This document shows positions 1 through 8,505 of a stretch of 64,000 nucleotides of DNA, in pieces (within the stretch, counting starts at the first letter, position 1; each line of letters opens with the position of its first letter). Under the pieces are notes generated by a model. It saw nothing but the letters and a program-made list of their open reading frames with translations. It was not told the DNA's origin and did no database searches. The translations under genes were made by a program, and so were the position numbers. Source of the DNA: Candidatus Thiothrix putei (lineage in GTDB: Bacteria; Pseudomonadota; Gammaproteobacteria; Thiotrichales; Thiotrichaceae); contig CP124756.1 of assembly GCA_029972225.1 (NCBI GenBank), positions 912,001-976,000 on the forward strand, given 5' to 3'.

Positions 1-1
1 A

Positions 2-403
2 CAGCGCAGTTTCAGTAAGCTAACGTGGCCCGGTTTCTGGTCGAATTCGTGCTGTGGGCATCCGGCATTGGGCGAATCGGTCGCAGAGGCGATTCAGCGG
101 CGGGTGGCATTGGAGTTGGGGATGCAAGTGTATGATTTGCATGAAGCCTTACCCAATTTCCAGTACCGTTGTGAATACGGTGGTGTGGTTGAGAATGAAA
201 TCTGCCCGGTATGGTTGGCGCGTACCCGCGATGAACCCATGCCTAACCGGTTAGAAGTAGCCGCCACTCGCTGGATTCCATGGAAAGATTTCAAGCAAGT
301 GTTGGCGGCTGACGCTGCCGGGCGTTATTCGCCCTGGTGCAAGTTAGAAACCACGCTGTTGGATGCGGTGGTAGAGACGCAAAATTTTGCGTCTCTACGC
401 TGA
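2..403 (+). CDS. idi: isopentenyl-diphosphate delta-isomerase, type 1 (5' end outside window)
   Basis: Interconverts isopentenyl and dimethylallyl diphosphate in isoprenoid synthesis. The reading frame is open from base 2 and begins inside the enzyme: it shows the type 1 block LTWPGFWSNSCCGHP, which carries the catalytic cysteine, then the Nudix-like stretch GESVAEAIQRRVALELG with its acidic residues, and VENEICPVWLA. These match the bacterial type 1 family in order and spacing, so only about the first third is missing upstream. The last ten codons lie in a palindromic repeat (371-398), so the tail VETQNFASLR is probably repeat-derived. The gene converges on murU and both stop codons lie in or beside the repeat. 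Confidence 0.9.
   Translation, partial: QRSFSKLTWPGFWSNSCCGHPALGESVAEAIQRRVALELGMQVYDLHEALPNFQYRCEYGGVVENEICPVWLARTRDEPMPNRLEVAATRWIPWKDFKQVLAADAAGRYSPWCKLETTLLDAVVETQNFASLR
371..398. repeat. 28-bp perfect palindrome between convergent idi and murU
   Basis: The stretch starting GTAGAGACGC and ending GCGTCTCTAC is a perfect 28-base palindrome around AAAATTTT. It holds the last idi sense codons and supplies the TAG stop of murU on the other strand. A half copy (TTTTGCGTCTCTAC) lies at 19240-19253, also between convergent genes, so this is a dispersed element. It could act as a bidirectional terminator, but no long T-run follows it. Confidence 0.85.
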
Positions 404-1069
404 TAGGTCGTGATCTAATTCTGCTAACCGTTCGGGTGTACCGATGTCGCGCCAGTCGCCCGCAAAATATTCCCCGCTGACTTGATGTGTCGGCATCGCT
501 TGGCGCAGTAACGGTGCAAGTGGATGCTTGCCTTGAGGCAATCCGGCGAACAGTTCGGGGCGGTAATAACCAATGCCGCTGAAGGTGTAACGCGGTTCGC
601 CACTGCTGCTAACCCGACCTTGATTCAAGCCGAAATCGCCTTGCGGATGGTGTACCGGATTGGCAACCAGCACCAGATGCGCCAGATCGTGTTCCGCAAG
701 GGGGAAAGGCAGGCACGGGTAATCACACCATACATCACCATTCACCACCAAAAACGGTTCGTTGCCCAGCAAGGGCAGGGCTTTGATAATGCCACCGGCG
801 GTTTCCAATGCACCCTCTTGCTGCTCGTCGGAATAGTGCAGATTGACATTCCAGCGTGAACCATCGCCCAATGCTTCGGGGATTTTCCAGCCCAGCCAAG
901 CCAGATTGATCACAATGTCGCGAAAACCCGCACGAGCGAGTTTTTCGATATGCCACACGATTAACGGCTTGCCGCCAGCGGGTAGCAAGGGTTTGGGAGT
1001 GTGGTCGGTTAATGGGCGCATCCGTGTGCCGTGCCCGGCGGCGAGAATCATGGCTTTCATGGTAGGCAT
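395..1069 (-). CDS. murU: N-acetylmuramate alpha-1-phosphate uridylyltransferase
   Basis: Makes UDP-MurNAc from MurNAc-1-phosphate and UTP in the peptidoglycan recycling route that bypasses de novo synthesis. The N-terminus has the nucleotidyltransferase signature LAAGHGTRMRPLT followed by KPLLPAGGKPLI, and the metal-binding NGDVW lies near residues 110-114. The length of about 224 residues fits MurU. The ATG at 1069 overlaps the amgK stop (TGATG), which suggests translational coupling; an in-frame ATG at 1060 is a possible alternative. AmgK makes its substrate, so the pair forms one recycling module. The stop codon comes from the palindrome at 371-398. Confidence 0.88.
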   Translation of the reverse strand: MPTMKAMILAAGHGTRMRPLTDHTPKPLLPAGGKPLIVWHIEKLARAGFRDIVINLAWLGWKIPEALGDGSRWNVNLHYSDEQQEGALETAGGIIKALPLLGNEPFLVVNGDVWCDYPCLPFPLAEHDLAHLVLVANPVHHPQGDFGLNQGRVSSSGEPRYTFSGIGYYRPELFAGLPQGKHPLAPLLRQAMPTHQVSGEYFAGDWRDIGTPERLAELDHDLSA

Positions 1070-2076
1070 CAATCAGGAATGTGGACAGTGCCGATGCGTT
1101 CAGGAATGCCTGCGCGGCGCATCCATTCGATCAGTTCACTGGTTTCCGGGTAACGTGAGCCTACATGCAGCACATAACTTAGTACCAGTGGCAAGTCGTT
1201 AAGGTAGCCCGGTTTGCCGTCACGGTGATTGAGGCGGGCAAAAATCCCCAGCACTTTGAGGTGGCGTTGCAGCCCCATCAGGTCAAACCATTGCTGGTAG
1301 GTTTGTTGGTCAACGGGAGGCAGGATACCGGCAGCAATGGCTTCTTTGCGGTAACAATCGACCCACCATTCCACCATTGATTGTGGCCAGACAATGTAGC
1401 AATCGCGTAACAAGGAAACTAAGTCGTAGGTCGTAGGCCCCAGTAGTGCATCTTGATAATCAATAATGCCGGGATTGTTGTCGGGCGTCACCATCAGGTT
1501 GCGGCTGTGGTAATCGCGGTGTACAAAGGCGACGGGTTGACCGATGGCTGCTTCAATCAGGTCTTCAAAGGTTTGCTGAATTAGTTCGTGTGGAATTTCT
1601 TCTTCAGTGAAGCCTAAATGCGTTTTCAGGAACCATTCAGGCATCAGCTCCATTTCACGGCGCAAGATACGTTCATTATAAACGGGCAGGTGGTCACAGT
1701 CGGCTTGCTGGAGTTGCAAAAGGGCGTGCAGCGCATCGGCATACAAGTCTTTAGCCGTTTCTGGTGTCAGTTGGCTGAGGTAGCTGGTATTGCCTAAATC
1801 TTCCAATAGCAGAAAACCATCCAGCAAATTTTGCGCTAATAATTGCGGCGCATGGACGCCCGTAGCACTCAGTAAGTGGGTGACTTCCACAAACGGGCGG
1901 ATGTCTTCTTTATCGGGAGGGGCATCCATGCAAATGGCAGTGCCTTCTGGCCCACGGGCGCGAAAATAGCGGCGGAAACTGGCATCGGCTGAGGCGGGTT
2001 CCAGTACGGCGTGTTCCCACTGGGGTAGGCTGTTGACCCACTGAGTTAATTGTTCAAGACGTGTATCCTGTGTCAT
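1069..2076 (-). CDS. amgK: N-acetylmuramate/N-acetylglucosamine anomeric kinase
   Basis: Phosphorylates MurNAc and GlcNAc at the anomeric position, feeding MurU. The 335-residue protein has the aminoglycoside-phosphotransferase/choline-kinase fold: a small N-lobe, the catalytic loop HRDYHSRNL (H186, D188) and the Mg-binding IIDYQD (D206). It overlaps murU by one base, which is the usual amgK-murU arrangement. A generic APH-family kinase is the alternative, but the pairing with murU makes AmgK much more likely. Confidence 0.87.
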   Translation of the reverse strand: MTQDTRLEQLTQWVNSLPQWEHAVLEPASADASFRRYFRARGPEGTAICMDAPPDKEDIRPFVEVTHLLSATGVHAPQLLAQNLLDGFLLLEDLGNTSYLSQLTPETAKDLYADALHALLQLQQADCDHLPVYNERILRREMELMPEWFLKTHLGFTEEEIPHELIQQTFEDLIEAAIGQPVAFVHRDYHSRNLMVTPDNNPGIIDYQDALLGPTTYDLVSLLRDCYIVWPQSMVEWWVDCYRKEAIAAGILPPVDQQTYQQWFDLMGLQRHLKVLGIFARLNHRDGKPGYLNDLPLVLSYVLHVGSRYPETSELIEWMRRAGIPERIGTVHIPD

Positions 2077-2170
2077 AAACCTCGGCGTTTCCTGTCTCGT
2101 TGGTAGGCTATTAAAGAGTGTATCCTAACATGCTAGGCTTTCTGTAAATTGAATAATAAAGTGGCAAATT

Positions 2171-2614
2171 ATGATGAATCATGCTGAAGATTTGTGGCCT
2201 TCTGCGGCGTATTACCAGCAAGTAGAGCAATTGCGTGGCTTGATTGGGCAGCCGTTGTATGTGGTGGAAATTGACTCGACTGAAATCAATGCCGGCGTGA
2301 GTTTCACGGGTAAGCCTTTTGTATTGCTGGCGATTGTGGATTTTCCCCGACCTGACCCGTATCGGCAATTATGCCCACATTTATTGGTGCTGGATGATGG
2401 GCGTGGGGTGAATTTAGGGCGGGTGGCGCGTATCAGTCGTGAGCGTGCATTCGCACCCGCAGCGGAGGATATTGTGTTTAGCAATCAGGAGTTTGTGGAA
2501 AACGTATTGTTTGCGCCGCGCAAATTCAGCCGTGCATTGGTGGCAGCCACGTCGCGGCTGGCGTTGGGGGAGATGCTGGGGAAACAGCCTGATACGCTGC
2601 TGGAGAAAACGTAG
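2171..2614 (+). CDS. hypothetical protein, 147 residues
   Basis: I do not recognise this protein. It is soluble, with no signal peptide or membrane segment. Notable stretches are YVVEIDSTEINAGVSF and a hydrophobic-acidic alternation through LLAIVDFPRPDPYRQL. Coding is supported by the uninterrupted frame and a composition like its neighbours. The start could be the ATG at 2171 or the one at 2174, and neither has a strong ribosome binding site. It stands alone between the divergent amgK and the toxin-antitoxin pair. Confidence 0.6.
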   Translation: MMNHAEDLWPSAAYYQQVEQLRGLIGQPLYVVEIDSTEINAGVSFTGKPFVLLAIVDFPRPDPYRQLCPHLLVLDDGRGVNLGRVARISRERAFAPAAEDIVFSNQEFVENVLFAPRKFSRALVAATSRLALGEMLGKQPDTLLEKT

Positions 2615-2676
2615 TGTGAACATCCAACTCACGGCAAATTTGGTTGTAAAAATGAGGATGCGTCAATCAGATAGCA

Positions 2677-2705
2677 TTGACAGCAATGCAGGCAATAACT
2701 ACATT
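2677..2705 (+). promoter_or_regulatory. sigma70-type promoter for the toxin-antitoxin pair
   Basis: A perfect -35 TTGACA at 2677-2682 is followed after 17 bases by TACATT at 2700-2705 (4 of 6 matches to TATAAT). It lies about 30 bases upstream of the antitoxin ATG, which has its own GGAG site. Such operons are usually autorepressed by the antitoxin; no clear operator palindrome was identified. Confidence 0.6.
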
Positions 2706-2736
2706 AAACTGTATTGTTGAACGGAGATAAAGTGTT

Positions 2737-2988
2737 ATGGCTACGTTAAGTATCCGCAGTTTGCCCGATGATATTCACGCCGCTTTACGTGTCCGCGCTG
2801 CTTTGCGTGGGCGCAGTATGGAAGCGGAAGCCCGCCAAATCTTGATCCAAGTGTGTAAGCCGCCGCCAAAACCAGCCGATTTTGCACAATTACAGCAATG
2901 GGTCGATCAGATGTACGGCGATAAAAAGCCCACCCAAGTTGTCGATACATTAATAGCCGAACGCCGTGCGGAGGCAATGCACGAATGA
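2737..2988 (+). CDS. ribbon-helix-helix antitoxin (FitA/VapB-like)
   Basis: An 83-residue antitoxin predicted to bind and neutralise the PIN toxin encoded just downstream. The N-terminus (MATLSIRSLPDDIHAALRVR, then ALRGRSMEAEARQIL) is the typical FitA/Phd-like ribbon-helix-helix with the R-S-M-E-A-E pattern. The C-terminus is the presumed toxin-binding tail. GGAG precedes the ATG. Its stop overlaps the toxin start (ATGA), which couples their translation. Antitoxins of this kind normally repress their own promoter, here the one at 2677-2705. Confidence 0.87.
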   Translation: MATLSIRSLPDDIHAALRVRAALRGRSMEAEARQILIQVCKPPPKPADFAQLQQWVDQMYGDKKPTQVVDTLIAERRAEAMHE

Positions 2989-3362
2989 TCGTCCTCGATG
3001 CTTCGGCGCTATTGGCGTTTATGTTCAAGGAAACGGGGCATGACATCGTCGCGGGTTATTTGGATGATTGCTGCATTTCCAGTGTTACTTTGCTGGAGGT
3101 CGCGTCCCGTTTCAGCCGTGATGGTTTGCCTGTCGCCCCTGTGTTGCAATTAATCAGTAGCTTGGGGATAGCCATCATCCCATTTGAGGAAACCCATATT
3201 TTACCCGTGGCAATGTTGGCAACAGTGGGTAAGGAATACGGCTTGTCGCAAGCTGACCGCATTTGCCTTGGGCTGGGTCTGTTTCTGGATTTACCCGTGT
3301 TGACAGCGGATAAGGTTTGGCAGGATGTGGGGCTGGATATGGAGGTTGTTGTATTCCGCTGA
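2985..3362 (+). CDS. vapC: PIN-domain ribonuclease toxin (VapC family)
   Basis: A 125-residue endoribonuclease toxin of a type II system. The PIN acidic residues are visible: the N-terminal Asp in MIVLDASALLAF, the Glu in SVTLLEVASRF, the Asp in LSQADRICLGLG and the Asp in VLTADKVW. Length and spacing suit VapC/FitB. It overlaps the antitoxin by four bases. Nothing indicates damage. The RNA target cannot be told from sequence. Confidence 0.87.
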   Translation: MIVLDASALLAFMFKETGHDIVAGYLDDCCISSVTLLEVASRFSRDGLPVAPVLQLISSLGIAIIPFEETHILPVAMLATVGKEYGLSQADRICLGLGLFLDLPVLTADKVWQDVGLDMEVVVFR

Positions 3363-3476
3363 TGATGGGATATATGGATTGGGTAGCGGATAACGCAACT
3401 TCATTTTGCTGCTGAACTTTTGTTTAGGCGCTAACGTCGAAGCCCTGCAATAAGCAACGAAAATGGATACACCACA

Positions 3477-3832
3477 ATGACTGATTTCCCATCCTTTGGC
3501 AGCGTAATTATCGCCAACCGTTTACTGCTTGCCTGCGGCTTACTCCTATCAACACAGAGCGCAATCGCCGAGGGTTTGCCCATCGCCGACGGGCGTTATG
3601 CAGGTGGCGAAGTGCTGACCCTTACGCTGGATGAAGGGCAAAAGGGCTTCATTGAAAACCTCAGAAATTGCCATTTGGAAGGTGAATGGGAAACGCCAAC
3701 GAATACGTCCCCTACGTGTTCCACCTAACCGCCGAACAAGAACAACGGCTGAAGCAGAAAGCGGGCTTCAGCCCCGCCGCCTTCCAGTTATACGAAACGT
3801 ATCGGGGTGACAAGGATGTTGCCAGCGAATGA
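3477..3832 (+). pseudogene. frameshifted small secreted protein gene
   Basis: A start at 3477 opens a frame with a signal peptide (about residues 12-32, ending TQSAIAEG) that runs to a stop at 3728. From about 3686 a second frame reads GNANEYVPYVFHLTAEQEQR and continues to a stop at 3830-3832. That stop overlaps the ATG at 3829 upstream of the transpeptidase. The second frame has an ATG at 3686, so two tiny genes are possible. A single gene of about 118 codons broken by an indel near 3685 is the simpler reading. The function is not recognised; it probably belonged with the downstream gene. Confidence 0.55.
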
Positions 3833-3852
3833 GCATCCATAAAGGCATACCG

Positions 3853-4590
3853 ATGAAAAAAATCCTGCTCATCCTCCTGCTGCTGATTATTGGCAGCGGG
3901 GCATTATTCCAAATGATTCCTAACACACTGGAAACCGTCATGGATTACGTGAAGCTACAAACCACCAGCAAATTCAGCGTGGCACAACGGCTGGAGCAAT
4001 TCGGCACGGCTGCGACCAACCGCCTTGCCCCGCATTTCCAGCAAGCAGGCGTGGCATTCCCACCCACCGCGATCACCTTGCTGGCATTCAAAGACAGCAA
4101 ACGGCTGGAACTCTACGCCCGTGACCCGCAAGGCGCGTGGCAACAGGTACAAACCTACCCCATCCAAGCCGCCAGCGGGGTATTGGGACCGAAGTTGCGC
4201 GAAGGCGACCGCCAAGTGCCGGAAGGCATTTACGCCATCGAATCGCTTAACCCCAACAGCCTGTTCCACGTATCGTTACGGCTCAATTACCCCAACGCTT
4301 TTGACCGCGAATGGGGGCTGGCTGACGGGCGTGAAAAGCTGGGGTCGGACATTATGATCCACGGCAAAGCCAAATCCATCGGCTGTCTGGCAATGGGCGA
4401 TGTGGTAGCGGAAGAATTGTTTGCGCTAGTGGCGTGGGTAGGCAAGGAAAACGTGCGCGTGATGATTGCCCCGACCGATTTCCGGTTAGCAGCATCGGCA
4501 AACGTACCAACCGCGAACTTGCCCTCGTGGACAGAGGGTCTTTACCAAAACCTGCGTACAGAACTCGCCCAATACCCGTTGGGAAAATGA
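3853..4590 (+). CDS. YkuD-fold L,D-transpeptidase-like protein (YafK/DpaA type)
   Basis: An exported enzyme of the L,D-transpeptidase fold, a family that forms or cleaves peptidoglycan crosslinks or lipoprotein links. The N-terminus from MKKILL is a signal sequence or anchor. The catalytic block MIHGKAKSIGCLAMG gives His170 and Cys178. The S-x-G-C-L-A spacing and the upstream EGIYAIESLNPNS resemble YafK (DpaA) more than canonical ErfK. I chose the ATG at 3853 because it directly begins the signal peptide and has AAAGG upstream; an in-frame ATG at 3829 is possible. It follows the frameshifted secreted gene closely. Confidence 0.82.
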   Translation: MKKILLILLLLIIGSGALFQMIPNTLETVMDYVKLQTTSKFSVAQRLEQFGTAATNRLAPHFQQAGVAFPPTAITLLAFKDSKRLELYARDPQGAWQQVQTYPIQAASGVLGPKLREGDRQVPEGIYAIESLNPNSLFHVSLRLNYPNAFDREWGLADGREKLGSDIMIHGKAKSIGCLAMGDVVAEELFALVAWVGKENVRVMIAPTDFRLAASANVPTANLPSWTEGLYQNLRTELAQYPLGK

Positions 4591-4758
4591 ACCGATGGGA
4601 CATGACACCTAAGCGATGGTGCGCTCGATATGCATTTCAAATTCCCAGCAGATGAACAACAAACCTTCTCCAAATTGTGCGAATACTGGCGGCAACATGC
4701 AGTAGGAATCTCCTTCCTTTAGGGAGGGGAGGATGTCAAAGCGTGAAATAACAGCAGG
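4591..4758. other. non-coding gap with degenerate repeat
   Basis: This gap separates the transpeptidase gene from the convergent acs. An ATG near 4630 opens about 30 codons (MHFKFPADEQQTFSKLCEYW) before running into a GC-rich imperfect inverted repeat at 4708-4734 (TCTCCTTCC, TTTA, GGGAGGGGA). That repeat resembles the elements inside cbbO. The short frame may be the start of a lost gene. I see no convincing gene here. Confidence 0.45.
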
Positions 4759-4787
4759 AAAAAACCCTCTCGAAGCGAGGAGAGGGG
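4759..4787 (-). terminator. rho-independent terminator of acs
   Basis: Read on the minus strand, CCCTCTC and GAGAGGG form a 7-bp stem with an 8-base loop, followed directly by six T residues. It lies 16 bases beyond the acs stop. Confidence 0.8.
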
Positions 4788-4802
4788 CTGTGAGCTAAGA
4801 GC

Positions 4803-6749
4803 TTACTTGTTTTCGCGGCAGTCGATCAGGTTATCCACCACGCTTGGGTCAGCCAATGTGGACGTATCGCCCAAACCATCAACTTCATTCGCAGCAATCT
4901 TACGCAGAATCCGGCGCATGATTTTACCGGAACGGGTCTTCGGTAAGCCCGGTGCCCACTGAATCAGGTTAACCTTCGCGATTGGGCCGATTTCTTTACG
5001 TACCAAATCGCCCAGTTCTTTCTTCAGCGCATCCGTACCCTCTTCGCCCGCCATCAAGGTGACGTAAGCGTAGATGCCTTGACCGGTCAGCTCGTGCGGG
5101 TAGCCAACAACGGCTGCTTCGGCGACTTTCGGGTGCAGTACCAACGCAGATTCGATTTCCGCCGTACCCAGACGATGCCCGGAAACGTTCAAGACGTCAT
5201 CCACGCGCCCGGTGATCCAGTAGTAGCCGTCTTCGTCACGACGTGCGCCGTCGCCAGTGAAATAGTAACCCGGATACATCGCGAAATAGGTTTCATAGAA
5301 ACGCTTATGGTCGCCGTAAATGGTGCGCATCATCGAAGGCCAGGGGGCTTTGATACACAGCAAACCTTCTACGCCATTGCCTTCGATTTCCACGCCTTTG
5401 TCATCCAGCAGGCACGGTTGTACACCGAAGAATGGGGTAGTCGCAGAACCTGGTTTCAACGCGGTAGCACCCGGTAATGGGGTCAGCATGTGTGCGCCGG
5501 TTTCAGTCTGCCACCAGGTATCCACGATCGGGCAACGACCACGACCGACCACACGGTGATACCAGTGCCATGCTTCGGGGTTGATGGGTTCGCCGACCGT
5601 ACCCAGCAAGCGCAACTTGTCGAGTTTGGCGCGGTTAACCAGCTCTTCACCTTGCCCCATCAACATACGGATAGCAGTTGGCGCGGTGTAGAAAATGGAA
5701 ACGTCGTGCTTGTCGCACACATCCCAGAAACGCCCCGCATCCGGGTAAGTGGGGATACCTTCAAACATCAGCGTGGTCGCGCCATTGGTCAGCGGGCCGT
5801 ACACAATGTAAGAGTGACCTGTTACCCAGCCCACGTCAGCCGTACACCAGTAAATTTCGCCGTCTTTGTAGTCGAACACGGTTTTGTGCGTCATGGCCGC
5901 TTGCAGCAGGTAGCCGCCCGTGGTGTGCAACGCGCCTTTAGGCTTGCCGGTAGAACCAGACGTGTAAAGGATGAACAATGGGTCATCCGCGTCCATTTCT
6001 TCCGGTGGGCAGTTAGCATCAGCAGCAGCAACCGCTTCGTGATACCAAACGTCACGGGTGTCGTTCCATTTTACCGGATCGCCACCGCGTTGTACCACGA
6101 TGCAAGTGTGAACGGTTGGGCATTGATCCATCGCTTTGTCAGCATTGCCTTTCAATGGCACTTTTTTGCCGCCGCGCATGGATTGGTCAGAGGTAATGAC
6201 CACGCCGCATTCCGCATCTTGAATCCGGTCACGCAACGCATCCGGTGAGAAACCGCCGAATACGATGGAGTGCATTGCGCCGATACGCGCACACGCCAGC
6301 ATTGCCACGGCTGCTTCTGGAATCATTGGCAGGTAAATGGATACGCGGTCGCCTTTTTTCACGCCACGACCTTTCAGCACGTTCGCAAATTTAGACACTT
6401 CGGTGTGCAGTTCACGGTAAGTGATTTTGCGGTCTTCGTTCGGGCTATCGCCTTCCCAAATGATTGCTACTTGGTCGCCACGGGTGTCGAGGTGACGGTC
6501 AAGGCAGTTATAAGAAACGTTGAGTTTGCCGCCGGTGAACCAGTTGATATGCAGGTCATCCGCACCAAAGCTCCAGTCGAGAACCGTGTCCCACTTCTTT
6601 GACCAGCTTAAATATTTTTCGGCTTGTTCGCCCCAGAACGCTGACGGATCGTCAACCGATTGCTGGTACATCGTGGCGTATTGTTCGGCATTGACGTTTG
6701 CTTGAGCAGCAAATTCGGCAGGTACGGGGAAAATTTTCATTTCTGACAT
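4803..6749 (-). CDS. acs: acetyl-CoA synthetase
   Basis: Activates acetate with ATP and CoA via acetyl-AMP, allowing acetate use. The 648 residues are full length. Motifs in order are the AMP-binding loop [18 protein letters not shown], the hinge/ATP-ribose region [20 protein letters not shown], and the C-terminal [11 protein letters not shown]. The lysine in that last motif is the classic acetylation site that inactivates the enzyme. The start has GAGGAGTCTTCC upstream on its strand. It is monocistronic, with a terminator at 4759-4787. Confidence 0.97.
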   Translation of the reverse strand: MSEMKIFPVPAEFAAQANVNAEQYATMYQQSVDDPSAFWGEQAEKYLSWSKKWDTVLDWSFGADDLHINWFTGGKLNVSYNCLDRHLDTRGDQVAIIWEGDSPNEDRKITYRELHTEVSKFANVLKGRGVKKGDRVSIYLPMIPEAAVAMLACARIGAMHSIVFGGFSPDALRDRIQDAECGVVITSDQSMRGGKKVPLKGNADKAMDQCPTVHTCIVVQRGGDPVKWNDTRDVWYHEAVAAADANCPPEEMDADDPLFILYTSGSTGKPKGALHTTGGYLLQAAMTHKTVFDYKDGEIYWCTADVGWVTGHSYIVYGPLTNGATTLMFEGIPTYPDAGRFWDVCDKHDVSIFYTAPTAIRMLMGQGEELVNRAKLDKLRLLGTVGEPINPEAWHWYHRVVGRGRCPIVDTWWQTETGAHMLTPLPGATALKPGSATTPFFGVQPCLLDDKGVEIEGNGVEGLLCIKAPWPSMMRTIYGDHKRFYETYFAMYPGYYFTGDGARRDEDGYYWITGRVDDVLNVSGHRLGTAEIESALVLHPKVAEAAVVGYPHELTGQGIYAYVTLMAGEEGTDALKKELGDLVRKEIGPIAKVNLIQWAPGLPKTRSGKIMRRILRKIAANEVDGLGDTSTLADPSVVDNLIDCRENK

Positions 6750-6898
6750 TCTGGAAGACTCCTCATCTCTAGTCGGGTGATTCTGCTGCGGTGTTTAAGT
6801 CTAGTGGCTAATGCCTACTTATTATTGGGTCATATCTTTATACAATCTGGTGCAAGTGTCCAGCCGAATGGTAGAAAAAGCCTATAATTGTCAACAAT

Positions 6899-7639
6899 TC
6901 AGGTTTTTTCCAAACCATCGCGTATCAATGGCTGCATCGCAGTCAGCAAGCTCTTGAACAGGTTAGTGTTTTGTTGTTCTTCGCCTGCCAGCAATTCTTT
7001 CATGTGCTGGCGTTGGGTGGGCATATCGAAACACATGGGGCAGTTTTCCACGATCACCGGCAAGGCGGCTGCTTTGGCAAAATCAGCGGTTTGGCGTTCG
7101 CGCACCATCACCAGTGGACGGATGACGCGCAAGTCTCCGGCATCAATGCGGTAATGCGCTTTCATGGTTTTGAGTTTGCCACCGTGGAAGGCTGACATGA
7201 GGAAACTTTCTGCCAAATCGTCCAAATGTTGCGCCAGTGCCAAGACGTTATAGCCGTGTTCGCGGGCGGTGCGATACATCAAGCCGCGTTTCATGCGCGA
7301 GCAGAAGGCGCAGTAGGAATCGTTATCCATGTGCGTTTCTGCCAGTTGCACAATCGGTTCGCGCACGTAATGGTAGGGAATGCCTAGGCTTTCCATGTAC
7401 GGAATCAGTGGCGAGGGGTCAAACGTGTCGGCTTGTGGGTCAATCGTGACCGCCGCAAATTCAAATTTGATCGGCGCGTGGCGCTGAAAATGGTTGAGCA
7501 AGTGCAGCAAAGCCAGCGAGTCTTTGCCGCCGGATAGCCCCAACAAAATGCGGTCGCCTTCACGGATAAGCTGGTATTCGCCGATGGCTTTGCCGACTTT
7601 GCTCAGCAGGGATTTGGGTGGTTTGACAAATTCATTCAT
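6899..7639 (-). CDS. ttcA: tRNA 2-thiocytidine(32) synthetase
   Basis: ATP-dependent iron-sulfur enzyme that thiolates cytidine 32 of certain tRNAs. It shows the PP-loop LGLSGGKDSLALLHLL, the CAFC cysteine pair that with the third cysteine in CPMCF holds the cluster, and HLDDLAESFLM. Length of 246 residues from the ATG at 7639 (MNEFVKPPK) fits, although TtcA proteins are often longer at the C-terminus. An upstream TTG at 7666 is less likely. The gene follows acs on the same strand after 150 bases and is probably transcribed separately. Confidence 0.92.
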   Translation of the reverse strand: MNEFVKPPKSLLSKVGKAIGEYQLIREGDRILLGLSGGKDSLALLHLLNHFQRHAPIKFEFAAVTIDPQADTFDPSPLIPYMESLGIPYHYVREPIVQLAETHMDNDSYCAFCSRMKRGLMYRTAREHGYNVLALAQHLDDLAESFLMSAFHGGKLKTMKAHYRIDAGDLRVIRPLVMVRERQTADFAKAAALPVIVENCPMCFDMPTQRQHMKELLAGEEQQNTNLFKSLLTAMQPLIRDGLEKT

Positions 7640-7692
7640 GTCAGAAACATAAACGATTGCAAGCAAATATGCTACCGCATTGAGGTATCGTT

Positions 7693-7956
7693 CTAACGAC
7701 GACCACGGCCTTTGGCTTTGGGTTTATCGTCGCTTACTTTAAGCGGGTTATCGAGGAAGGTTTTGCCATTCAAACCGCCCATGACTGCACGGGCTTCGTG
7801 GCCTTCCATGTCGATCAGGGCGAAGCCTTTGCATTTGCCACTGAAAATATCGCGGGGCATTTCCAGTTTACGAATCGTGCCAAAGGGTTCGATGAGGGCG
7901 CGAAGTTCTTTTTCAGTTGCTTGAGGCGCGATATTGCCGATGAAGAGTGTTTTCAT
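7693..7956 (-). CDS. RRM-type RNA-binding protein
   Basis: An 87-residue single RNA-recognition-motif protein like bacterial Rbp proteins. RNP2 is LFIGNI (residues 4-9) and RNP1 is KCKGFALI (about 41-48). The C-terminus is a basic KPKAKGRGRR tail. I set the start at the ATG at 7956, which follows GGGGGATCTCACC; the frame upstream (to 8013) does not look coding. It sits next to cspA on the same strand, and both probably act as RNA chaperones or in post-transcriptional control. Confidence 0.88.
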   Translation of the reverse strand: MKTLFIGNIAPQATEKELRALIEPFGTIRKLEMPRDIFSGKCKGFALIDMEGHEARAVMGGLNGKTFLDNPLKVSDDKPKAKGRGRR

Positions 7957-8020
7957 GGTGAGATCCCCCGAATGGTAGGGTGAATGAGTAGGCTGGGCAA
8001 TGCTAGTACCCAATAGGAAA

Positions 8021-8062
8021 CGGGCTGGCTGCTGTTACCCGCGAGAGGTGGAGGCCAGCCCG
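8021..8062 (-). terminator. hairpin downstream of cspA
   Basis: CGGGCTGGC at 8021-8029 pairs with GCCAGCCCG at 8054-8062, a 9-bp stem with a long loop. On the minus strand a short T-run (TTTCC) follows. It lies between the cspA stop and the RRM gene, so it probably ends or attenuates cspA transcription. Confidence 0.55.
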
Positions 8063-8090
8063 GTTGCTGAATAAGCGCTAGGCTGAAAGC

Positions 8091-8294
8091 TTATTGGGGA
8101 ACGACGTTGGTAGCTTGCGGGCCTTTGTTGCCTTTTTCTACGTTGAAGCTGACGGGTTGACCTTCTGCTAAGGTCTTGAAGCCTGAGCTTTGGATAGCGC
8201 TGACGTGAACGAATACGTCTGGGCCGCCGTCGTCTTGAGAAATAAAGCCGAAACCTTTGGTGTCGTTAAACCATTTTACTTTGCCTGTAGCCAT
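8091..8294 (-). CDS. cspA: cold-shock protein (CspA family)
   Basis: A 67-residue single-stranded nucleic-acid chaperone that melts mRNA structure. The five-strand cold-shock domain is complete, with RNP1 KGFGFI (13-18) and RNP2 VFVHVS (27-32). AAAGGA lies ahead of the ATG. About 210 bases separate it from the divergent cytochrome gene, enough for the long structured 5' leader common in this family, though no cold box was confirmed. Confidence 0.96.
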   Translation of the reverse strand: MATGKVKWFNDTKGFGFISQDDGGPDVFVHVSAIQSSGFKTLAEGQPVSFNVEKGNKGPQATNVVPQ

Positions 8295-8505
8295 GATGAA
8301 TTTCCTTTAAAAACAGGTGTGAGTGAGTTTGTGCTAACAGGTAACGGGGAAGGTGTTCGTGAAGTAACCGGGAGGAACTGTTGAAACTGCCAGGGTAATC
8401 GCTGTAGCTTCTGCCAGAGTAGGCTAATCCCTAGCTGAATACCACTATTATTTTAAATTCCTGCTAGACTGGTTTTCTGGAATTAATGCAGTTAGAGAGG
8501 CTTTC

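Noticed and set aside
3363..3476. Possible integron attC-like site (GGATAACGC and GGCGCTAACG) after the toxin gene
   Set aside because: The core sites do not match RYYYAAC/GTTRRRY in correct pairing and no integrase or further cassettes are present.
4630..4720. Short frame starting MHFKFPADEQ as a gene
   Set aside because: It runs into a degenerate repeat after about 30 codons and has no ribosome binding site; at most a remnant.
5490..6248. 252-codon plus-strand frame inside acs
   Set aside because: Shadow of the highly conserved acs gene; no recognisable protein features.
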